This document shows positions 6,513 through 8,165 of a stretch of DNA of 8,165 nt, piece after piece. The translations under genes and the position numbers were made by a program. The notes under the pieces were generated by a model. It was not told the origin of the DNA and searched no databases. It saw only the letters and a list, made by a program, of their open reading frames with translations. The DNA is from Nitrospirota bacterium. Its GTDB lineage: Bacteria; Nitrospirota; Nitrospiria; Nitrospirales; UBA8639. The stretch lies in assembly GCA_020355985.1 (NCBI GenBank), contig CP070628.1:821040-829204 (forward strand), read 5' to 3'. The first letter of the stretch is position 1. Each line of letters begins with the position of its first letter.

Positions 6513-7484
6513 ATGAAATATGTGCATCTAGGTCGCTCCGGACTAAAAGTCAGCCGCTTCTGTTTAGGTACGATGAACTTTGGTCCATTGGCGTCGGTAA
6601 CTGAGAGTTTTGCCATCATGGATAACGCATTGGAACTGGGGATCAATTTTTTCGATACCGCCGATGTGTATGGCTGGGAAATGGGCGAAGGGGTTACCGA
6701 GAAAATTCTTGGGCGATGGTGTGCTCAAGGAGGAGGCCGCCGCGAAAAGGTCGTGCTAGCCACAAAAGTCTTTGGACGCATGGGAGAATGGCCGAATCAA
6801 TCCCGTCTCTCCGCATTACATATCAAACGCGCATGTGAAGACAGTCTGCGCCGGTTACAAACCGATTATATCGATCTCTATCAAATGCACCATGTGGATC
6901 GGCACGTTCCCTGGGAAGAAATTTGGCAAGCCATGGAACAGCTGCACCGAGAAGGCAAGGTACTTTATGTGGGTAGCAGTAATTTTGCCGGATGGCATCT
7001 AGCCCAAGCTCAAGAAATGGCCAAGCAACGCCATTTCTTTGGACTGGTGTCCGAACAAAGCCTTTATAATTTAAATGACCGCATGATCGAGATGGAAGTC
7101 ATTCCAGCCTGTGAAGCCTATGGCATTGGCCTCCTTCCATGGAGCCCCGTCGCCCGGGGACTTTTGGCTGGGTCTCTGGAACCAACCACATCTGGACGGC
7201 GCGCTGATGAAGATCTGCAAAAAGCTGTCGAGAAATATCGCCCACGATTGGAAGCCTATGAACAACTCTGTCGTGAAGCGGGAGAAACCCCTGCGCATAT
7301 CGCATTGGCTTGGCTCCTACACCAATCAGCCGTCACCGCACCCATCATCGGTCCCCGAACGCTCGACCAATTAAATAACACCATGCGTGCGCTCGAATTG
7401 ACCCTTTCCAAAGATCTGTTACAAAAACTGGATACGATATTCCCCGGCCCGGGCGGCCCCGCACCCGAAGCCTATGCCTGGTAA
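6513..7484 (+). CDS. Aldo/keto reductase (aryl-alcohol dehydrogenase-like)
   Basis: This 323-residue cytoplasmic protein is a TIM-barrel aldo/keto reductase, which reduces aldehydes or ketones with NADPH. The catalytic tetrad is complete: Asp48 and Tyr53 in FDTADVYG, Lys85 in LATKVFG and His126 in LYQMHHVD. Cofactor-binding stretches are also typical: YVGSSNFAGW after strand 6, LLPWSPVARGLLAG and a C-terminal PIIGPRTLDQLNN, whose arginine contacts the NADPH phosphate. The N-terminal LGRSGLKVSRFCLGTMNFG fits the subgroup that holds bacterial aryl-alcohol and glyceraldehyde-3-phosphate reductases, but the substrate is not determined. The C-terminus is Gly/Pro-rich (PGPGGPAPEAYAW). The start follows AAGGGAA by seven bases, and that box lies in an inverted repeat. 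The gene is divergent from the alcohol dehydrogenase and ends before a strong terminator region. Confidence 0.93.
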   Translation: MKYVHLGRSGLKVSRFCLGTMNFGPLASVTESFAIMDNALELGINFFDTADVYGWEMGEGVTEKILGRWCAQGGGRREKVVLATKVFGRMGEWPNQSRLSALHIKRACEDSLRRLQTDYIDLYQMHHVDRHVPWEEIWQAMEQLHREGKVLYVGSSNFAGWHLAQAQEMAKQRHFFGLVSEQSLYNLNDRMIEMEVIPACEAYGIGLLPWSPVARGLLAGSLEPTTSGRRADEDLQKAVEKYRPRLEAYEQLCREAGETPAHIALAWLLHQSAVTAPIIGPRTLDQLNNTMRALELTLSKDLLQKLDTIFPGPGGPAPEAYAW

Positions 7485-7507
7485 CATGCCAATTTTTCAA
7501 AGAAAAA

Positions 7508-7540
7508 GTGAGTGAGCTCAGAAGAGCCTCACCCCTTTTT
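7508..7540. terminator. Intrinsic terminator after the aldo/keto reductase gene
   Basis: GTGAG (7508-7512) pairs with CTCAC (7528-7532) and GCTC (7516-7519) with GAGC (7524-7527), closing an AGAA loop with a small bulge. CCC and TTTTT (7536-7540) follow. On the left AAAAA (7503-7507) precedes the stem, so a U-run also follows it on the minus strand and it can work in both directions. It lies 23 bases after the reductase stop codon. Confidence 0.75.
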
Positions 7541-7566
7541 CACAAAACTTTCCTTTTGTGAAAAAG
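7535..7566. terminator. Second hairpin: perfect 13-bp inverted repeat, probable bidirectional terminator
   Basis: CTTTTTCACAAAA (7535-7547) and TTTTGTGAAAAAG (7554-7566) are exact reverse complements around a six-base loop (CTTTCC). The T-run of the first terminator forms the base of this second stem, so the two structures overlap and compete. It lies 20 bases past the stop codon of the minus-strand collar gene and probably stops transcription from that side. It is AT-rich for a terminator stem, so its strength is uncertain. Confidence 0.6.
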
Positions 7567-7586
7567 AGCAAAAAACCAACATGCAG

Positions 7587-8165
7587 TTAATTCCGTGAGG
7601 GATACACCCCTTGTATGGCGATGCAAAACCGTATGGTCAAAAATGGAGGCATGTTGTTATGAGCCTGGCTTTTCCCCAAAGGTCCAACGGCTGCTTTGTG
7701 CATGGGCGTAAGGCCACCCCTTTTAGCCGGGGCATAAATCGGTGCTTTTCGACTCTGCGTGGCTAACAGATTTCCGGTTGGAACCGGTTGACTCCCTCGT
7801 CCCTTCGAAGCATTCAGTCCATGCTGGTGCTTAGGCATTTCGGAAATCGTCAACGTGTGTTTTTCGGTACCACCCTTGGTCCCTAGATTTTTATTCGTTA
7901 AGCCTGGTCCCTGCCCCACATGAAGGGGAACTCTCCCGCGCAAATCAGGGAGACCAAACGTCGTTCGACCATCACCACCATACGTGGTACCGAGAAGGGA
8001 AAAGAGTGCATCGTTCTGATTAATTGGCAATAATTGCCCATCAAGATTCGCCCACCCTCGTGGACAAAAATTTGCTCCAAACATCATGATCTCTCCAACA
8101 AAGGGTTCCGACCCCGCTAGAACAATAGACGGCATACTCAAAATAATGGCCAAAGTACCCTTTAA
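7587..8165 (-). CDS. Phage tail collar domain protein with signal peptide (partial, 5' end beyond window)
   Basis: The frame stays open to the window edge and encodes at least 192 residues, so the true start lies beyond 8165; the TTG at 8153 is unlikely to be the start. The first visible residues, LKGTLAIILSMPSIVLAGS, look like the core and cleavage site of a signal peptide, with VLA at 15-17. The collar domain begins at once with GEIMMFGANFCPRGW (24-38), then LLPINQNDALFSLLG (45-59), TYGGDGRTTFGLPDLRGRVP (61-80) and a closing FCIAIQGVYPS (180-190). These are the hallmarks of the tail-collar / microcystin-dependent-protein (MdpB) family, found in phage tail fibres and in bacterial proteins of unclear role. 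The region between (about 120-165) is variable, Gly/Pro/basic-rich and probably a receptor-type insertion. No other phage gene is in view, so export suggests a cell-surface or secreted role. Confidence 0.88.
   Translation of the reverse strand, partial: LKGTLAIILSMPSIVLAGSEPFVGEIMMFGANFCPRGWANLDGQLLPINQNDALFSLLGTTYGGDGRTTFGLPDLRGRVPLHVGQGPGLTNKNLGTKGGTEKHTLTISEMPKHQHGLNASKGRGSQPVPTGNLLATQSRKAPIYAPAKRGGLTPMHKAAVGPLGKSQAHNNMPPFLTIRFCIAIQGVYPSRN

Noticed and set aside
7587..8165. The edge of a prophage
   Set aside because: Only a single collar-domain protein is visible, it appears to be exported, and no attachment site, integrase or other phage gene is in the window.

Overview
The window reads as an ordinary bacterial chromosome segment of roughly even base composition, densely packed with short genes on both strands. 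There are no RNA genes, CRISPR arrays, integrases or transposases that I can recognise. The mix of genes (a BicA-like SulP anion transporter, a SemiSWEET, a DUF2784 membrane protein, a secreted lineage-type protein of unknown function and a secreted tail-collar protein) reminds me of Nitrospirota, possibly a marine-type Nitrospira with about 50% GC. That assignment is an impression from protein style, not something the sequence proves.

Layout from left to right. Positions 1-428 hold an unrecognised plus-strand reading frame, possibly the remnant of a longer gene. A minus-strand gene (429-1628) encodes an exported protein with two similar halves. Each half resembles an M48-type metallopeptidase core whose HExxH site has lost both histidines. 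Divergent from it is a small DUF2784 membrane protein (1782-2150). Facing that, on the minus strand, is a probable two-gene unit: a BicA-like SulP transporter (4258-2591) followed after 72 bases by a SemiSWEET (2518-2264). On the plus strand come a cupin without the usual metal-binding histidines (4483-4851) and an unknown 104-residue protein (4906-5220). A zinc-dependent alcohol dehydrogenase (6302-5256, minus) and an aldo/keto reductase (6513-7484, plus) are divergently transcribed from a shared 210-base region. The window ends in a partial minus-strand phage-tail-collar protein carrying the end of a signal peptide (from 8165 down to 7587). It is separated from the reductase by a double hairpin terminator.

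The genes do not form one obvious system. The clearest functional pairings are ion/bicarbonate import next to a sugar-type facilitator, and a divergent pair of probably NADPH-linked carbonyl/alcohol oxidoreductases that could serve aldehyde turnover or detoxification. The most useful leads are the double pseudopeptidase, an inverted repeat that would bury the ribosome binding site of the aldo/keto reductase, and the exported collar protein with no phage genes beside it. I saw no clear evidence of a wholly new multi-gene system.
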